Translations under genes and position numbers: made by a program
Assembly (NCBI RefSeq): GCF_003385895.1
Contig: NZ_QRDQ01000007.1
Location: 1 to 64,000, forward strand
Length of the DNA: 64,000 bases
Source of the DNA: Flavobacterium cutihirudinis
GTDB taxonomy: Bacteria; Bacteroidota; Bacteroidia; Flavobacteriales; Flavobacteriaceae
Direction: 5' to 3'
Part shown: in pieces, positions 27,519 through 37,650 of the stretch
Numbering within the stretch: the stretch's first letter is position 1
How the letters are laid out: every line of letters starts with the position of its first letter
The notes under the pieces: model-generated
The model's input: the letters and a program-made list of their open reading frames with translations, nothing else
What the model was told of the DNA's origin: nothing
Databases searched by the model: none

Positions 27519-28019
27519 ATGGATATGCTAAAAAAAATAGTAATTGGAGGTGTGTGTATTTTGACTTTTATTAATTGTAAATACAAAGAAGAAAAAAATA
27601 TCACTCAACAGAATAAAAACGAAATTGTTTTTAAAAGTTGGTTACGAGATACTTTAAATGTGCTTAAAAATCAAGAGAATTTAGATTATAAAAAAGATAT
27701 ATTAGTAAGCTCAGATTCGTTATCACTTGATATTGTGAAAACATTTGATAAAAAAATCAATCCGAAGAACATTGAAAAGATAAAATCTAAAGAATTAATA
27801 TACGCATTCGATTTACTAGATAGGAGCCATAATATGCCAGAAGAGGAATTTAAATTAAAACTTGTTATTAGCTCCTATTACTCTGTATCGATGGTTGAGC
27901 AACTAAAATATGAATATGATAGTGAAATTAAATTATTTGATGTTATTAAAAAAAATAAAATCGAAAAATATAGATTTGTAAAAGGTAATTTTATTGAGAA
28001 AAAGATTTCAAGTTATTAA
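27519..28019 (+). CDS. Lipoprotein, candidate immunity protein of module 2
   Basis: A 166-residue protein with a lipoprotein signal (hydrophobic stretch and ILTFINC, Cys20 with Asn at -1, an imperfect lipobox) and a charged, mainly helical mature domain. It begins 7 bp after the B stop; Met3 is an alternative start. No family recognised. Directly behind a SleB-like tip, an envelope-anchored protein could inhibit the hydrolase where it acts. The role rests on position and topology only. A hairpin terminator lies about 50 bp downstream. Confidence 0.65.
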   Translation: MDMLKKIVIGGVCILTFINCKYKEEKNITQQNKNEIVFKSWLRDTLNVLKNQENLDYKKDILVSSDSLSLDIVKTFDKKINPKNIEKIKSKELIYAFDLLDRSHNMPEEEFKLKLVISSYYSVSMVEQLKYEYDSEIKLFDVIKKNKIEKYRFVKGNFIEKKISSY

Positions 28020-28530
28020 ATCCGATAGCATAAACTTTTATAATTTATACTCACAAAGAGAATCAATAAAGCCATTCCATAATTACGGAGTGGCTTTTGA
28101 TTTTATAGCAATGTTTAGTGTACCAAAAGGTTTAATTTTAAAGGTACATGCTCCTGCTTCCGCTAGATAAGCCATTAAAAAAAAACTAATCCACATTTTT
28201 GAATGCTCCCCTCCCTGTATCGGCTATTTCGATGCCAAATACCAAGATTTTTATTGTCAAATTACCTCCCCCGTTACAATTTATGTACCCAACTTCAAAT
28301 GATACCAGTCGATGTTTCAATCAAAAATTCTGTAAGTTTTGAATCTTCCCAGAACAGTGTTTCATTTTGGAACACTTATTTAATCATCCAAAAAAATATT
28401 TTTGAAAAAAAAGTGCCAAAAAGCTACACTTTTGGAGATTCGTTAGTATTTATTGTAAAGATGCTTGACTAACCTCCTTGTATAGAGTTCTTGTATCTAC
28501 TAAATAACGAGATACTAACAAACCCAAGAA
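28020..28530. other. Gene-poor spacer after Rhs module 2
   Basis: It holds the terminator at 28068-28098 and otherwise no supported gene. A frame at 28203-28472 is low-complexity, without family resemblance. An imperfect inverted repeat, AGTGTTTCA / TGGAACACT, lies near 28355-28380; its role is unknown. Confidence 0.5.
28068..28098 (+). terminator. Hairpin terminator of Rhs module 2
   Basis: AAAGCCATTCC pairs with GGAGTGGCTTT (one G-U) around an 8-nt loop and ends in TTTT. It lies 48 bp after the lipoprotein stop. A shortened relative is at 28916. Confidence 0.65.
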
Positions 28531-28803
28531 ATGAAATATGAGAATTTAAAGAAATTTATTGTAAGCACCAAAGCAAGTAAAAGCACTATGTACAGATTTT
28601 ACAAAAAGAATGAAGACTTATTCTTGGAAACTAAAATGAATACTGGAAAAAGATTGTTTCCTGTAGACCACACCAGATATTTTGATTCAGAAATCATGTT
28701 TGATGAAAATAAAATATTAAGACAGGAAAATCAATCAATGCGAAATCTTATAGACTGTTTAGCAGATAAAGAGAGTTTACAGCATTTTGGTAGATGGATT
28801 TGA
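28531..28803 (+). CDS. Small DNA-binding-like protein, mobile-element type
   Basis: A 90-residue basic protein. The N-terminal half (about 8-45: STKASKSTMYRFYKKN ... GKRLFPVDHTRYF) reads like a winged helix-turn-helix of the MerR/excisionase kind. The C-terminal half is helical (ENKILRQENQSMRNLIDCL). I have a memory of similar short proteins in Bacteroidota mobile elements but cannot name the family. It stands alone between two related hairpins (28068 and 28916), unlike the long Rhs genes around it. It could be the relic of an element or a regulator of the Rhs modules. Confidence 0.55.
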   Translation: MKYENLKKFIVSTKASKSTMYRFYKKNEDLFLETKMNTGKRLFPVDHTRYFDSEIMFDENKILRQENQSMRNLIDCLADKESLQHFGRWI

Positions 28804-29635
28804 GTTTCTTCTTTACCTTAGCTTACAAAGCAGACCGCAACAAGGTCAGCTGTTTTTAAGCATATGCACGGACTAGCTGGGGCGAGCATCTTGCTAGTGA
28901 GCCAAATCAAATTATAAAAGCCATTCCATATCGGAGTGTTTTTTGTTATTATAACTTATATGATTAATTATCACAGCTTAAACTTAGCACGAATTTGTTC
29001 ATAAGTAATAGAAATATTGAAAATCAGAATTCCAGACCAATCTCCGCATAAAAGCCAAATATTTTTAACTCTCTTGATATCCTTCGATTGTTATTTTTTT
29101 ATTCCGGTCGTGTATGTTTTTTTATTTCTTCAATCAAAACAAGTTGATACAGTATTCTTTTGGATGGTTTCCTTTGAATATAAGTTAAGAAATTACTAAA
29201 CCATATTTATCGTACAATTTTTTTTGTAATTTTTTTTTAAAGAAATCCTATATTTTATTGGACTACTGAAAAAGTTAATTTAAAAATGTGGAAAACCGTA
29301 AGGAGATAACTTTTTAACATATTATGTTTGTTTTCAATTATTATTAAAAATAAATCTATAAAATGAATGATAAGTGTAATCTGCTATTTTTTTTCTTTTT
29401 TCCTATTTGTTTTACTTCACTTCTTTTCTTTTTGGAGGAAAAATATAAAATTTACTTTTATAGGTTATTTCTTGCTATTTTAAATAAAAGTCTAGTTTGA
29501 TTTTATTTTTTTGTAAAGATTTTTATTATAGTTATTTATGTAACAATATCTCTACTATGTGACAAAAAAATCAAAAAAAAACTTTAGCGAAACCATTCTG
29601 TAAGTTTCTTTTTTTACTACAAATAATAATTTATT
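28804..29635. other. AT-rich spacer upstream of Rhs module 3
   Basis: About 830 bp. It contains the hairpin at 28916-28944 and a GC-richer patch around 28830-28905 (AGCAGACCGCAACAAGGTCAGCTG) that may be a gene relic. From 29200 on it is almost pure A/T. TAAGTTTC at about 29601-29608 differs by one base from the TAnnTTTG -7 box and could serve the 29636 gene. No reading frame is supported. Confidence 0.45.
28916..28944 (+). terminator. Hairpin terminator after the small DNA-binding-like gene
   Basis: CATTCC pairs with GGAGTG around ATATC, flanked by AAAAG and a T6 run. Sequence relatedness to the hairpin at 28068 suggests one arose by duplication of the other. Confidence 0.5.
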
Positions 29636-32600
29636 ATGAGATTTAGAAATACCATAACATTATTTTGTTTTTTATTGTGCTTTGCTGCAAAAGCCCAAAA
29701 TTCAAATATTTTTCCAGCAAGCCCAAATTCTTCGGCTCTTATGGAGTATATAAATTTACCCGTTAGTCTAGATACTGGTCTCCCTACAATTAATTACCAA
29801 TTATTTAGTTTAAAAAATAATTCGTTAGAGGTTCCAGTAACTTTATCCTATCATTCGGCTGGTATAAAAGTAAATGAAGTACCGAGTTGGGTAGGAACGG
29901 GTTGGAGCTTAAATGCTGGAGGTGCGGTATCAAGAGTAATTGTTGGTATAGCCGACGAGCTTGATAATGGTTTTATAGGAATAAATCAAAAAGGAAAATT
30001 GGTTAATCAGACTTGGGATGCAGTATATGTTAGAAATGCAAATAACAAACTTGTTGATACTGAGCCGGACGTGTTTTATTTTAATTTTTTAAATTTTCAA
30101 GGAAAGTTTGTATTTAATGCCGATGGTGATATCGTAATGTTGCCACACAATGATTTAAAGATAATTCCTCCAATAGGACCTAAAAAAGTCAATAATTTTT
30201 GGACAATAATTGACAATAATGGTACTAAATATAAATTTGGAACTACTATTAGTTCAATTGAGAAAATAGGACAGTTAATAACCTCAGATACTGGAGGAAA
30301 TGTAACCACATTTACCATTGCACCTCAAATTTCGGCTTGGTATTTATGCGAAATAGAAAGTGCAACTGGCGACAAAATTATATTTGAATATAAGAATGGC
30401 AGTGCCTCGTCATTTGATAATAAGTCAGCGGTTAGAAGTATGAAATATTTTCCTGGATATCCTATAATTAATTCAGTAGAATTTAATACGACAACCAGTA
30501 CGATATCAAACCCTGTCTATTTAGATAAAATAACTGCACCAAATGGCTATATAAAATTTAATTCACCCACTTTAAGAGAAGATTTACTCAATAGCTATAA
30601 AATAGATAATATTCAATTAGTAAATAAAAACGCGGCGGTCTTAAAAAAAATTAACTTCAATCATAGTTATTTCTTATCGTCAGGTTGCAGTCTTCCTGAA
30701 TGTAAACGATTAAGATTGGATGGTGTTTCTCAACAAACAGGTTTAACTATTGAAAATTTATATCAATTTCAATATAATCAAAGTATAAATTTGCCTAGTA
30801 GGACATCTCCAGAAATAGACCATTGGGGTTATTATAATCAAAATGGAGAAACTATCTTGAATACAGGAGATATAACTAATAGAGCTCCAAGTTTTGCTGC
30901 AACAAAAGCTAATGTGCTCCAGAAAATAATTTACTCTACTGGTGGAGATGTGAGCTTTGATTTTGAATTAAATGATTTTGATGATAATGGAACAAATGCT
31001 CTAACAGGTGGTTTAAGAGTAAGTAAAATAACTGAAAATTTTAATTATGGGACACCAGTTATTAAAGAGTATTTATATAAAAAGGGAAATACATCCGTTA
31101 GTAGCGGAACCAGTTATTTAAATCCAAAATATTCATCACAGGGCGTTATTATTAGTGATGACAATACTCATAATTGGAATTCATATAAAATGGTTTCTCA
31201 CTCATTGAGTCAACTATTTGATCTTAATGGTTCAAACGTTAAGTATCAGGAGATAAAAATACAGAATCCCGATAATAGCTCTGAGATTAATTTTTTTACA
31301 AACTTTATTTCTAATCCAGATATTAGAAATCAAATCGATTACAAAAGATATATGGCAGATATTAATAATCTGTACGCTGTTTTAAATACAGATCCATTCG
31401 AGGAGCCTTTTTCACCTCCCTCTATTACAAATTTTAATGAAAGAGGTTATTTGACAAAAAAAATTTACAAAAATAATTTAGGTCAAACAGTGTATTTGTT
31501 AGATAATACTTATAAAAAAGTAATTCCAACCAATCAATATCAATCATTTGGATTTTCTATTTCAAAATTTGCATCAAATACTAGTGGTACTCAACAGGTA
31601 TTCAATATTGGTAAATATGCATACAAAAATGATATCTATGTTTTGGATACTAAAAAAGAAATAAAATACGACTTAAATAATATTTTAGTTGGAACAGAAA
31701 CTTTTACACAATATGGATATTCAACTGAGTTTCCAACTTTAAAGACCAGTGAGGTAGTAACAAACAGTGATAATCGAAAACATAAAACTTTATATAAGTA
31801 CGCATTTGATTTGCTGACAGAGAGTTTTATGCTGACTTTGAAAGAAAAAAATAATATAAGTAATCCAATAATAGAAAGTAGACTTGTCGATGATGTAGAA
31901 ATTTTCAACAAAAAGTATTTTTTCGATTACTCCAATGGTTATTTAAATAATGGAAGTATGCCATTGCTACGAGAAATAAAAGAGAGTAAGACAAGTAAAG
32001 AAAACAATAACATTGTTTTTGAGAAATATGATATTAATGGACATTTATTGCAATTTAGTAAAGCAGACAATGTACATACATCAATTATATGGGGTTATAA
32101 TTCTGAATTTCCAATAGCAAAACTTGAGAATATAACATATGATGCAATACCAAGTAATCTGATTTCATCAGTTCAATCAGCATCAAATATGATTAATGAA
32201 ACCAATTTATTAAACGCATTGACAACTTTGCGTTATGACGCTTCATTGACTAATGCTATGGTTACTACTTACACCTATAAACCCTTAGTAGGTGTGAGTT
32301 CGATAACAGATCCAAAAGGTTTGGTAACGTATTATGAGTATGACAATTTCAATCGTTTGCAGTTTGTGAAAGACAAAGATTTGAATGTTTTACAAAGATA
32401 TTGCTATAATTATCTGGGACAGCAGACAGACTGCAATATAGGAACCGCTACGGTAACCACTTATAAGAATGTGTTTAAGAGCCAGACCTTTACTAAACAG
32501 GCCTGTTCAGCGGGTTTGACGGGGTCTTCACATGTGTATAGCGTTCCTGCAGGTATTTATTCCTCCACGATATCACAAGCAGATGCAGATGCCAAGGCTT

Positions 32601-33487
32601 CTGCTGAGATAGCGGCCAATGGCCAGGGTTTTGCAAATACGAATGGAACTTGCAGTACAGCACCAGTCGTGCCAACAGGATTAGCCTTTACCAGTGCGAC
32701 GGCCTCAACCATAAATTTTTCATGGACAGCGGTTCCAGGAGCTACGTCTTACAAAATATATAAAGGTGGAGAGCTTATGGGTTCGGTAACTACCACCACA
32801 GGATCATTATCTCAATTAAATGCCTTAACGTCATATTCGGTTCAGGTATCGGCCTCGAACGGCGTTGTAGACAGTGCTCTATGCTCCTCTTTATCTATGA
32901 GTACATTGCCGGGTGTTCCGACGGGATTAGTTTTAACCAGTGCCACTGCGTCAACTCTGAATTTTTCATGGACAGCAGTTTCCGGTGTAACTGACTATAA
33001 GATCTACCAAAACGGTAATTATATGGGTACTGTGAATACTACATCGGGATCTCTATCAGGATTAGCAGCTTCAACGGCTTATTCCATTCAGGTATTAGCA
33101 ACCAAAGGCTCGGTAGATGGCGCCCTATGTCTTTCTGTGTCTATGAGTACAACAGCGGCATTAGCAACGGATGCCTGCAGTTTGGTTTTTGACAGGTTAT
33201 CGGGAAGCTGTACTCTTTATAAAAATAACACATGGTATTTATCAAGATCGACCTCTGGGACATCCACTGGTACTCTAACAGCTGGAGATACGTTTTATGT
33301 CGAGATCAATGATGTTATACAACATTCCAGAACTTTAACCATAACAAGTTCAGTGCGAGGCGTCTTAGCCAATATTTATGTTGAATCCAGTACTAATCCT
33401 TCGACGCCCACAATAACGCGTTCAGGGACTTTTACAAAAGTAGGCTCTGAAGTGATAACAATACAATGCGCTACACGACAGGACTAA
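29636..33487 (+). CDS. Rhs-associated A protein (module 3): SpvB-like, YD repeats, DUF5977, two FN3
   Basis: A 1283-residue secreted protein with a signal peptide (about 1-20, ending CFAAKAQ). Its SpvB-like start (LPVSLDTGLPTINYQLF, VTLSYHSAGIKVNE, GTGWSLNAGGAVSRV) is clearly diverged from module 2. The middle carries YD-like repeats, then the same order of one DUF5977, two FN3-like domains and a C-terminal beta domain. From 32738 to its end it is essentially identical to module 2, so the protein is a mosaic of a diverged front and a homogenised back. It lies 134 bp before the B gene, with an identical spacer. A role as partner shell of B is inferred. Confidence 0.85.
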   Translation: MRFRNTITLFCFLLCFAAKAQNSNIFPASPNSSALMEYINLPVSLDTGLPTINYQLFSLKNNSLEVPVTLSYHSAGIKVNEVPSWVGTGWSLNAGGAVSRVIVGIADELDNGFIGINQKGKLVNQTWDAVYVRNANNKLVDTEPDVFYFNFLNFQGKFVFNADGDIVMLPHNDLKIIPPIGPKKVNNFWTIIDNNGTKYKFGTTISSIEKIGQLITSDTGGNVTTFTIAPQISAWYLCEIESATGDKIIFEYKNGSASSFDNKSAVRSMKYFPGYPIINSVEFNTTTSTISNPVYLDKITAPNGYIKFNSPTLREDLLNSYKIDNIQLVNKNAAVLKKINFNHSYFLSSGCSLPECKRLRLDGVSQQTGLTIENLYQFQYNQSINLPSRTSPEIDHWGYYNQNGETILNTGDITNRAPSFAATKANVLQKIIYSTGGDVSFDFELNDFDDNGTNALTGGLRVSKITENFNYGTPVIKEYLYKKGNTSVSSGTSYLNPKYSSQGVIISDDNTHNWNSYKMVSHSLSQLFDLNGSNVKYQEIKIQNPDNSSEINFFTNFISNPDIRNQIDYKRYMADINNLYAVLNTDPFEEPFSPPSITNFNERGYLTKKIYKNNLGQTVYLLDNTYKKVIPTNQYQSFGFSISKFASNTSGTQQVFNIGKYAYKNDIYVLDTKKEIKYDLNNILVGTETFTQYGYSTEFPTLKTSEVVTNSDNRKHKTLYKYAFDLLTESFMLTLKEKNNISNPIIESRLVDDVEIFNKKYFFDYSNGYLNNGSMPLLREIKESKTSKENNNIVFEKYDINGHLLQFSKADNVHTSIIWGYNSEFPIAKLENITYDAIPSNLISSVQSASNMINETNLLNALTTLRYDASLTNAMVTTYTYKPLVGVSSITDPKGLVTYYEYDNFNRLQFVKDKDLNVLQRYCYNYLGQQTDCNIGTATVTTYKNVFKSQTFTKQACSAGLTGSSHVYSVPAGIYSSTISQADADAKASAEIAANGQGFANTNGTCSTAPVVPTGLAFTSATASTINFSWTAVPGATSYKIYKGGELMGSVTTTTGSLSQLNALTSYSVQVSASNGVVDSALCSSLSMSTLPGVPTGLVLTSATASTLNFSWTAVSGVTDYKIYQNGNYMGTVNTTSGSLSGLAASTAYSIQVLATKGSVDGALCLSVSMSTTAALATDACSLVFDRLSGSCTLYKNNTWYLSRSTSGTSTGTLTAGDTFYVEINDVIQHSRTLTITSSVRGVLANIYVESSTNPSTPTITRSGTFTKVGSEVITIQCATRQD

Positions 33488-36400
33488 TTGATTGATACTT
33501 TGACAATGAGTTTTAATGGGGTTTTTGGAGATGCTGGATTATTAAAAAAATAATTTTATTTAGCAATGCAGCACATGTTTTGTAAAAGGCTCCTAAATTA
33601 AATATTAATTAATAAGATTTTATGAAAAAATATATATCGATATTGTTATTGTTTGCTGGTTTGTTTACCCGAGCCCAACAGTTCAGCAATGAAAATTTCA
33701 TTTACACGGAAGTTCCTCAGAGAGCGATTCAGAGTGGCAACTACAATACGCTTTCCAAGATTGATATCCAAAGAAGCATCAATTATTTTGATGGTCTGGG
33801 CCGTCCAAAACAGACTGTAGTTATAAATGGCGGTTCCAATAAATTGGACAATAATTTATTGGACTGGAAAAATAACTGGACATTGGGTAGTGGAAGCGTA
33901 CCTTTTTTTAATGTTAATGGAGGAGCTGTAGAGAATGTTAGAATAGATGGGGTAAATCCGTTTGGAAAGACGGACCGTTTATGGCGTTGTGTCAATGATG
34001 CTGCCAGTGATAATGATGGGGGATGGAATACGACGGATATTCCTATTGATAAAACAAAGGCTTATCGATATGCAGTTTGGGTCAAGCGTACTGGTGGTCA
34101 AAACGGGATTACCTATCATGGCACAAAAAATGTAGTAAAATTGGATGGTAGCGCTGATAATAATCCATACTTTTGGTATGGCAATCTTCCCGCACTTGAC
34201 ACATGGTATTTAATGGTTGGAATGATTCACCCTTCAACTTATACAGGTGGTGATTCAGGAATAAGTGGCGTTTATGACATGGCAGGGAATAAAGTATCAC
34301 TACAAGGTCAAGGACAAGGAAAAAGTACTGATTTTAAATGGAGCAGTACTACTGAGAGTGCTTCATTCAGGAGCTATTTATTTTATTCAACCGATGTCAA
34401 TGTAAGCCAGTATTTTTACAATCCTGTTCTTCAAAAAATGGATGATACTGATCCGAGTACACCAGGACTCGAAGCTTCTATATCAGGACTGATAAAAGGA
34501 TTTGAATCGGCAGACGTTGTCACCCATGTAGACTATGATGCATTCGGCAGACAGGACAAAGAGTTTCTTCCTTACGCTGCATCCAATACCTCGGGGCTTA
34601 TACAAGCCAGCCCTCTTACGGCTCTTGCAAGTCTGTATAATACGCCAAAATATGAGAACACAATCAATTATTTCAGCGAGAAAACATTCGAGGCTTCCCC
34701 GCTGAACCGCGTGCTGAAACAGGCTGCACCAGGAAACAGCTGGAAAACGGCCGCTTCTTCCGGTCATGAAGTAAAGCTGGAGTATCAGGCCAATGGTGCT
34801 ACGGAGGTGAAACTGTTTATGGCGGTAAGCGCTGATAATATGTCTACTTTGGGACTTTACCAGCCTTCTATAACACAAACTACCAATTATGGCTTGGGCC
34901 AATTATATAAAACAGTAACAAAAGACGAGAACTGGGTATCGGGCCAGGACAGGACAACCGAGGAGTTTAAGGACAAGGAAGGTCGTGTGGTACTAAAGAG
35001 AACTTACAACGGCACTCCACACGACACCTATTATGTTTATGATCAGTATGGCAACCTGAGTTATGTACTTCCTCCTTTGGCAAACGGTGCTTTTGACGAT
35101 ACGACCCTCAATAATTTATGTTATCGTTATAAATACGACCATCGCAACCGCTTGGTGGAGAAGAAACTCCCTGGAAAGGAATGGGAATATATAGTTTATG
35201 ACAAACTGGACAGGCCAATCCTGACCCAGGATGCCAATCAAAGAGCGACTAATAAATGGCTTTTGACCAAGTACGATGCCTTTAGCAGGCCTGTCTATAC
35301 GGGGGAATATACAAACGCCATCACCCGAAAAGCCCTCCAGGATCTGGCCAACGCAAGCGTGGCTGCTTTGAATGAGCTGCGTCAGGGAGTCACCACAATC
35401 GGGGATGCTACGGCTTATTACAGCAATGCTTCTTTTCCTAATTCGGGTTTCAATTTATATACGGTTAACTATTATGATATTTACGGTTTTGATTTGATTG
35501 CCCCCCTGCCTTCGGCTGTTGTCTCTTATGGCATTACCCCAATAAGTACAGCAAAAGGGCTTTCTACGGGAAGCAAGGTAAGGGTGTTGGTGTCGGGAGC
35601 TGTCAAATGGATAACCAATGTGATTTATTATGATGTAAAGGGCAGACCTGTTTACAATTACAATTACAACGATTATCTGGGGATTACCGGTACTGTAAAG
35701 AGCAGTCTTGATTTTACAGGCAAGGTCTTAGAAACAACAAACACACACCTAAGGGCAGGTGTGACCACCACAGTGGTGGATGGTTTTACTTATGACCATG
35801 CAGGAAGGCTCCTGGCACAGAAACAGAAAATAAACAGCCAGACAACTGAGATCATCGCCTCGAATACCTATGATGATCTGGGACAGCTTGTGGTTAAATC
35901 CGTTGGTGGAAAAACCAGCCAGAACCGTCTGCAGAATATCGATTACAGCTATAATATAAGGGGATGGCTCAAGGGCATCAATGATGTAAATTCAATAGGT
36001 ACAGATTTGTTTGCCTTTAAGATCAGTTATGATGTTCCTGTTCCCTCTACTGGCGGTATAGGATTATTCAATGGAAACATCAGCCAGACTTTCTGGAGGA
36101 CAGCCGGCAGTGATACCAGTCTAAGGAACTATAATTATCAGTACGATCCGTTAAACAGGTTGACTTTTGCCACGGATAATGCAGGAAGGTATAACGAGAA
36201 TCCGACTTATGATAGAAACGGAAATATAAAGGGACTTACCCGAAATGGAAACACAGTTCGTGGTACAGGCACCTTCGGGGCTATTGATAATCTGGTATAT
36301 ATCTATGATACTTCAAGCAACAAACTGATCAAGATGGAAGAGGCCGTGACAACAAGTACCGAAGGATTTAAAAGTGGAAGCACGGCAGCTGTACAATATA

Positions 36401-36853
36401 CTTATGACAGTAACGGCAATATGAAAACCGATCTCAATAAAGGGATAACAACCCCTATAGTCTACAATTACCTGAACCTGCCTACGGATATTACACTTCC
36501 TGGCGGTGTGATCAGTTATGTGTATGATGCCACTGGAGTGAAACAGCGCAAAACTGTGGGGACTATCATTACCGATTATGCAAATGGATACCAATACGAG
36601 AACAACGACCTGAAATTCTTCCCTCATCCAGAAGGGTATGTGGCCCACAGTTCAGGAATTTTTAGTTATATTTACCAGTACAAAGATCATTTGGGGAATA
36701 TACGCCTGAGCTATGGCGATGCCAATGATGACGGCAGTGTCACCAATCTGGAGCTTATAGAGGAGAACAACTATTATCCTTTTGGGTTAAAGCAGTATGG
36801 TTATAATGAAGGCGTAGCTCTTGGAAAAGGAAACAGTACTGGACAAAAATATA
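32738..36853. repeat. Copy 2 of the roughly 4.1 kb near-identical repeat
   Basis: Partner of 22488-26603 at offset 10,250. The only difference noticed by eye inside is at 36499. Left of 32738 the match fades over a few hundred bases with scattered substitutions. On the right it stops at the Rhs core, where the tips diverge. The block looks richer in G and C than the tips and the N-terminal part of the A gene. Confidence 0.9.
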
Positions 36854-37650
36854 AATACAACGGCAAAGAGTTCCAAGACGAGAGTGTTGGAGGGAATCAG
36901 CTGAATTTGTATGACTATGGAGCACGTAATTATGACCCTGCACTTGGCAGATGGATGAATATTGACCCGCTGGCGGAAAAATCTAGAAGATTTAATCCAT
37001 ATACTTATGCATTGAATAATCCAGTTTACTTTATTGATCCAGATGGGATGATAGCAACTCCTCCTGATTGGTTTGTTAATAATGAAACTGGAGCTGTTGT
37101 GCATGTTGAAGGTCAATCAAAACTTACTCAAGCTACTGCGGACAAAATTGGTGCGGGAGATGCAAAAAAATATGACAGGTTAGGTGCTGATGATATGTTT
37201 GGTAAACATAATGAAAAAGCAAATAATATTAGAGAACTAGGAGCTAGCGTGGTTGAAAACCCTGAGAAGTTTATGGAAAAACAAGGATATAAAATAGCTG
37301 AAAAGGTAGAAATAAAAGAACGAGATATTACTTCAAAGGGGAGTTTCGGAGAAGAAAATATTCCACTTAATGATAATACAGTAACGAAACTTACTGATGT
37401 AAAAGTCACATATGCGAAGCCTAATGAATTAAATAAAAAAACAAATTTTTCATCAGAGACTACAACTGGACCCTGGATAGTCACCACTATAAGTACATAT
37501 ACTCTTACAACACCACATGTTAGAGAATCAACATCACCTTCATCATCAAACAAACTAAATTCTATGATTACAAATGTATTAAAAACATTAAGTGGTATTT
37601 TAACAGATCATATTCCATATCAATATTATATTGGACGATTTAAAAAATAA
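33622..37650 (+). CDS. DUF6443 / RHS protein B (module 3) with unknown tip
   Basis: A 1342-residue secreted protein, identical to B of module 2 over the first roughly 1075 residues except Ser to Pro in TDITLPGG. It has the same signal peptide, split DUF6443 with jelly-roll-like insert (about 72-288), YD repeats and Rhs core. After [16 protein letters not shown] and IDPDGM the tip (about 1143-1342) is unrelated. It opens with TPPDWFVNN, then has a charged helical stretch and a Ser/Thr-rich C-terminus ending YYIGRFKK. No catalytic motif recognised. A lipoprotein gene follows with no gap, the TAA being directly followed by ATG. Toxin function is inferred from architecture. Confidence 0.85.
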   Translation: MKKYISILLLFAGLFTRAQQFSNENFIYTEVPQRAIQSGNYNTLSKIDIQRSINYFDGLGRPKQTVVINGGSNKLDNNLLDWKNNWTLGSGSVPFFNVNGGAVENVRIDGVNPFGKTDRLWRCVNDAASDNDGGWNTTDIPIDKTKAYRYAVWVKRTGGQNGITYHGTKNVVKLDGSADNNPYFWYGNLPALDTWYLMVGMIHPSTYTGGDSGISGVYDMAGNKVSLQGQGQGKSTDFKWSSTTESASFRSYLFYSTDVNVSQYFYNPVLQKMDDTDPSTPGLEASISGLIKGFESADVVTHVDYDAFGRQDKEFLPYAASNTSGLIQASPLTALASLYNTPKYENTINYFSEKTFEASPLNRVLKQAAPGNSWKTAASSGHEVKLEYQANGATEVKLFMAVSADNMSTLGLYQPSITQTTNYGLGQLYKTVTKDENWVSGQDRTTEEFKDKEGRVVLKRTYNGTPHDTYYVYDQYGNLSYVLPPLANGAFDDTTLNNLCYRYKYDHRNRLVEKKLPGKEWEYIVYDKLDRPILTQDANQRATNKWLLTKYDAFSRPVYTGEYTNAITRKALQDLANASVAALNELRQGVTTIGDATAYYSNASFPNSGFNLYTVNYYDIYGFDLIAPLPSAVVSYGITPISTAKGLSTGSKVRVLVSGAVKWITNVIYYDVKGRPVYNYNYNDYLGITGTVKSSLDFTGKVLETTNTHLRAGVTTTVVDGFTYDHAGRLLAQKQKINSQTTEIIASNTYDDLGQLVVKSVGGKTSQNRLQNIDYSYNIRGWLKGINDVNSIGTDLFAFKISYDVPVPSTGGIGLFNGNISQTFWRTAGSDTSLRNYNYQYDPLNRLTFATDNAGRYNENPTYDRNGNIKGLTRNGNTVRGTGTFGAIDNLVYIYDTSSNKLIKMEEAVTTSTEGFKSGSTAAVQYTYDSNGNMKTDLNKGITTPIVYNYLNLPTDITLPGGVISYVYDATGVKQRKTVGTIITDYANGYQYENNDLKFFPHPEGYVAHSSGIFSYIYQYKDHLGNIRLSYGDANDDGSVTNLELIEENNYYPFGLKQYGYNEGVALGKGNSTGQKYKYNGKEFQDESVGGNQLNLYDYGARNYDPALGRWMNIDPLAEKSRRFNPYTYALNNPVYFIDPDGMIATPPDWFVNNETGAVVHVEGQSKLTQATADKIGAGDAKKYDRLGADDMFGKHNEKANNIRELGASVVENPEKFMEKQGYKIAEKVEIKERDITSKGSFGEENIPLNDNTVTKLTDVKVTYAKPNELNKKTNFSSETTTGPWIVTTISTYTLTTPHVRESTSPSSSNKLNSMITNVLKTLSGILTDHIPYQYYIGRFKK

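Noticed and set aside
28203..28472. Possible 89-residue gene
   Set aside because: Low-complexity, no initiation context or family; the region looks non-coding.
29017..29199. Possible 60-residue gene
   Set aside because: Hydrophobic, AT-driven frame without support.
19284..37650. T9SS cargo proteins
   Set aside because: No C-terminal sorting domain (type A or B) is visible at the ends of the A or B proteins.
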